A program made the position numbers and the translations under genes. The notes below the pieces were generated by a model that was given only the letters and a program-made list of their open reading frames with translations, searched no databases and was not told the origin of the DNA. This document shows, one piece after another, positions 63,203-64,000 of a DNA stretch of 64,000 nucleotides. Within the stretch, counting starts at the first letter, position 1, and each line of letters starts with the position of its first letter. Origin of the DNA: Agromyces cavernae (lineage in GTDB: Bacteria > Actinomycetota > Actinomycetes > Actinomycetales > Microbacteriaceae); the NCBI RefSeq assembly GCF_021044935.1, contig NZ_JAJNMP010000002.1:372001-436000 (forward strand). Reading direction: 5' to 3'.

Positions 63203-64000
63203 ATGACCAACTCCCCCACCGCTGCCCTCTCCGAGGCCGGCGTCAGCATCTGGCTCGACGACCTCTCGCGCGAACGCCTCGTCACCGGCGACCTCGAGCG
63301 GCTCATCGCCGACCGCAACGTCGTCGGTGTCACCACCAACCCGACGATCTTCGCCGCGGCGCTCAAGAGCGACACGTACCACGACCACCTCCACGAGCTC
63401 GCCGTCGCCGGCGCCGACGTCGACACCGCGATCTTCGACATCACGACCGACGACGTGCGCGCCGCCGCCGACGTGTTCCGGCCCGTCTACGACCGCACCG
63501 GCGGCGTCGACGGCCGGGTCTCGATCGAGGTCGCCCCGGGCCTGGCCCGCGACACCGCGGGCACGATCACGGAGGCGAAGGCCCTGTGGGCGAAGGTCGA
63601 CCGCCCGAACGCGCTGATCAAGATCCCGGCGACCGTCGAGGGGCTCGAGGCGATCACGGCGGCGACGGCGGCCGGCATCAGCGTCAACATCACGCTCATC
63701 TTCAGCCTCGACCGCTACCGCGAAGTGATCCACGCGTACCTCTCCGGGCTCGAGCAGGCCGAGGAGGCGGGCATCGACCTCTCGACGATCCACTCCGTCG
63801 CGTCGTTCTTCGTCTCGCGCGTCGACACCGAGATCGACAAGCGACTCACCGCGATCGGAACCCCCGAGGCCCTCGCGCTCAAGAGCAAGGCCGGCGTCGC
63901 CAACGCCCGCCTGGCCTACCAGCTCTACGAAGCGGAGTTCGCCACCGAGCGGGCCACCGCGCTGCTCGCCGCCGGCGCGAACCGCCAGCGGCCGCTCTGG
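63203..64000 (+). CDS. tal: transaldolase (partial, 3' end outside window)
   Basis: Three-carbon transfer linking glycolysis and the pentose phosphate pathway. 266 codons present of an expected ~370. [20 protein letters not shown], the Schiff-base Lys in [16 protein letters not shown], and [14 protein letters not shown] with [15 protein letters not shown] show the actinobacterial TalAB type. AGAGGAGAC lies before ATG 63203. Co-transcribed with tkt; runs off the right edge. Confidence 0.96.
   Translation, partial: MTNSPTAALSEAGVSIWLDDLSRERLVTGDLERLIADRNVVGVTTNPTIFAAALKSDTYHDHLHELAVAGADVDTAIFDITTDDVRAAADVFRPVYDRTGGVDGRVSIEVAPGLARDTAGTITEAKALWAKVDRPNALIKIPATVEGLEAITAATAAGISVNITLIFSLDRYREVIHAYLSGLEQAEEAGIDLSTIHSVASFFVSRVDTEIDKRLTAIGTPEALALKSKAGVANARLAYQLYEAEFATERATALLAAGANRQRPLW

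Overview
The window is a stretch of a high-GC actinobacterial chromosome. Gene content and order fit the family Microbacteriaceae (Agromyces/Leifsonia/Microbacterium relatives). The indicators are the glgA/glgC pair, DUF3099 and DUF4031 proteins, the suf-ctaA-ctaB-tkt-tal order, a translational ileS T-box, the obgE-proB-proA-nadD-rsfS block, and many leaderless starts with a TAnnnT -10 box six or seven bases before the start codon. Species cannot be fixed from the sequence alone.

Layout. 1-9.1 kb: divergent glycogen genes (glgA partial, glgC), serB, a secreted propeller protein, fabG, a tight DUF3099/84-aa/SURF1 operon, an ABC-F ATPase and an AlkZ-like protein. 9.1-18.0 kb: FMN reductase, YceI, a GH3 lipoprotein, an MpaB-like oxygenase, an Lrp regulator followed by a branched-chain 2-oxoacid dehydrogenase E1a/E1b/E2 operon, a membrane protein and a glutathione-peroxidase-type peroxidase. 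18.0-25.1 kb is the accessory part. It holds an orphan gene behind a perfect LexA (SOS) box, a catalase remnant, a five-gene operon (metQ-metN-metI, a DAO-type flavin oxidase, a PLP aminotransferase), an odd CAT-anticodon tRNA, broken integrase and excisionase genes, and tRNA-Ala with its terminator. 25.1-32.2 kb: rsfS, a Pro/Ala-rich anchored protein, nadD, proA, proB, obgE, rpmA, rplU. 32.2-42.4 kb: DUF4031, RNase E/G, a VKOR-family protein, a repeat element, ndk, DUF4233, folC, ileS with its T-box, and a GntR regulator. 42.4-47.7 kb: a peptide-type ABC transporter operon opposite that regulator. 47.8-54.1 kb: an archaeal-like valS, a GNAT protein, a small protein, a methyltransferase and an M3 peptidase. 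54.1-64 kb: the Fe-S assembly operon sufB-sufD-Rieske-sufC-sufT, heme A and heme O synthases, transketolase and transaldolase (partial).

How it fits together. Most of the window is housekeeping: carbon storage, Fe-S and heme biogenesis for respiration (SURF1, CtaA, CtaB), proline/NAD/folate synthesis, ribosome maturation and tRNA charging. The best candidates for something new lie in the 18-25 kb segment. The metNIQ/oxidase/aminotransferase operon could form a D-methionine uptake and inversion route (inference). It sits beside a disrupted catalase and integrase debris, as expected of an acquired island. The LexA-controlled orphan gene is outside any recognisable mutasome cluster. No CRISPR array, intact insertion sequence or rRNA gene was seen.
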